Of a stretch of DNA of 6,263 nucleotides, positions 5,651-6,263 are shown piece after piece. Position 1 is the first letter of the stretch. Every line of letters starts with the position of its first letter. The stretch lies in the NCBI GenBank assembly GCA_029060585.1, contig JAIDTS010000361.1, positions 1-6,263 of the forward strand. The letters run 5' to 3'. The position numbers and the translations under genes are program-made. The notes below the pieces were generated by a model. It searched no databases. It was not told where the DNA came from and worked only from the letters and a program-made list of their open reading frames with translations. The DNA comes from Muribaculaceae bacterium (GTDB taxonomy: Bacteria > Bacteroidota > Bacteroidia > Bacteroidales > Muribaculaceae).

Positions 5651-6263
5651 AAAGAAACATCACGGTAAACATATTCGGCTCACTCTATCCGATGGACGAG
5701 GATGCATATGCCATGCTGAACTCCTATATCTCGAACATGCGAGATTATTTCTCCCGTCAGGCAGACGGTAAGGAAATCGCCGACGATATAGAGGGGCGGG
5801 TGGCCGAACTGCTGTCGGAACTACGTCATAACGGCATCGAAGCGATCAGTATAGAGCATATTGAGGAAATAATCAACCGTGTCGGCAAACCCGAACAATT
5901 CGAGGATGAAGAAGCCGAAACCATCAATCAGGCAATACCTCCTATACCACCGCAAGCTCCGACAAAGAAATTATTCCGCGATCCGGAGCATAAGATATTC
6001 GGAGGAGTATTCGGCGGAATCGGCTGCTATCTCGGTGTCAATTCAGTCTGGCTGAGACTGGCATATATCATAGTCATATTCCTATTTTTAGTCAATTTGC
6101 GGATAACACTGCCTGTCATACTGCTTCTAATCGCAGGATATTTCGTATGCTGGGGATCCATACCGTTAGCCGCCAATCCAGCAGAGCGACTCCAGATGAA
6201 GGGAGAGCCGGTGAATCTCTCCAACAGGTGCGACGAGTTCCTTTCATCAACAAAAGAAATCAT
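5647..6263 (+). CDS. PspC-domain membrane protein with N-terminal HAAS-like helical domain, 3'-truncated
   Basis: The frame runs from ATG 5647 to the right edge without a stop (205 codons visible), so the C-terminus is missing. Residues 1-90 form a mostly helical acidic domain (MDEDAYAMLNSYI at 16-28; GKEIADDIEGRVAELL at 41-56; IEEIINRVGKPEQFEDEE at 72-89) resembling the HAAS-type domain linked to PadR regulators. A Pro-rich linker (about 96-105) follows. The PspC domain starts at KKLFRDPEHKIFGGVFGGIG (107-126) and continues through WLRLAYIIVIFLFLV (135-149) and a second hydrophobic segment (153-171), ending at AERLQMKGEPVNLSN (179-193), a tail typical of Bacteroidota PspC proteins. In this phylum such proteins usually continue with more membrane segments and a beta-rich domain. 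PspC proteins act in the inner membrane in envelope stress responses. Lying in one operon with padR, it may supply the signal or be the controlled output. The start is supported by the family-like MKRNITVNIFG. Confidence 0.93.
   Translation, partial: MKRNITVNIFGSLYPMDEDAYAMLNSYISNMRDYFSRQADGKEIADDIEGRVAELLSELRHNGIEAISIEHIEEIINRVGKPEQFEDEEAETINQAIPPIPPQAPTKKLFRDPEHKIFGGVFGGIGCYLGVNSVWLRLAYIIVIFLFLVNLRITLPVILLLIAGYFVCWGSIPLAANPAERLQMKGEPVNLSNRCDEFLSSTKEI

Noticed and set aside
6027..6263. Open frame on the - strand at the right edge
   Set aside because: It is the reverse of the PspC membrane region; the + strand frame gives a clear PspC domain.

Overview
The window looks like ordinary chromosome from an anaerobic member of the Bacteroidales (Bacteroidota). 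Three things point there: both visible promoters have the Bacteroidota form (a TTTG/TTG element, 19-20 bases, then TAnnTTTG), no well-placed Shine-Dalgarno sites precede the genes, and the proteins are of Bacteroidota types, namely a 729-residue type III glutamine synthetase, a ~566-residue acyl-CoA dehydrogenase next to etfA, and a PadR/PspC pair. The family within the order cannot be fixed from the sequence alone. All genes are on the + strand. I see no mobile element, CRISPR array, tRNA or rRNA.

Layout. (1) Positions 1-2573 hold the end of an electron-transfer operon: the 5'-truncated gene for the ETF alpha subunit (etfA), then 3 bases later a long acyl-CoA dehydrogenase. The usual partner etfB is expected just upstream, outside the window. 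The operon ends at a perfect 13-bp hairpin terminator (2595-2631). (2) Positions 2641-4957 are a monocistronic unit for type III glutamine synthetase (glnN) with its own promoter, a ~90-base leader containing two small hairpins and an eight-codon upstream reading frame, and a terminator at 5002-5035. (3) Positions 5106 to the end are a regulatory cassette: a promoter whose -33 element lies in the centre of a long inverted repeat (probable PadR operator), a 122-residue PadR-family regulator, an 88-base gap with a palindrome and a possible 27-codon reading frame, and a membrane protein with an N-terminal helical domain and a PspC domain that runs off the right edge.

How the parts work together. 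EtfA and the dehydrogenase form an acyl-CoA/flavin electron-transfer module; in strict anaerobes such pairs are often electron-bifurcating, which cannot be settled without EtfB. GlnN assimilates ammonia and is transcriptionally insulated on both sides. The PadR-PspC cassette is probably autoregulated, with the membrane protein likely tied to an envelope signal. The most interesting non-coding signal is the operator-like inverted repeat over the padR promoter; next are the glnN leader and the small overlapping reading frame between padR and the pspC-like gene.
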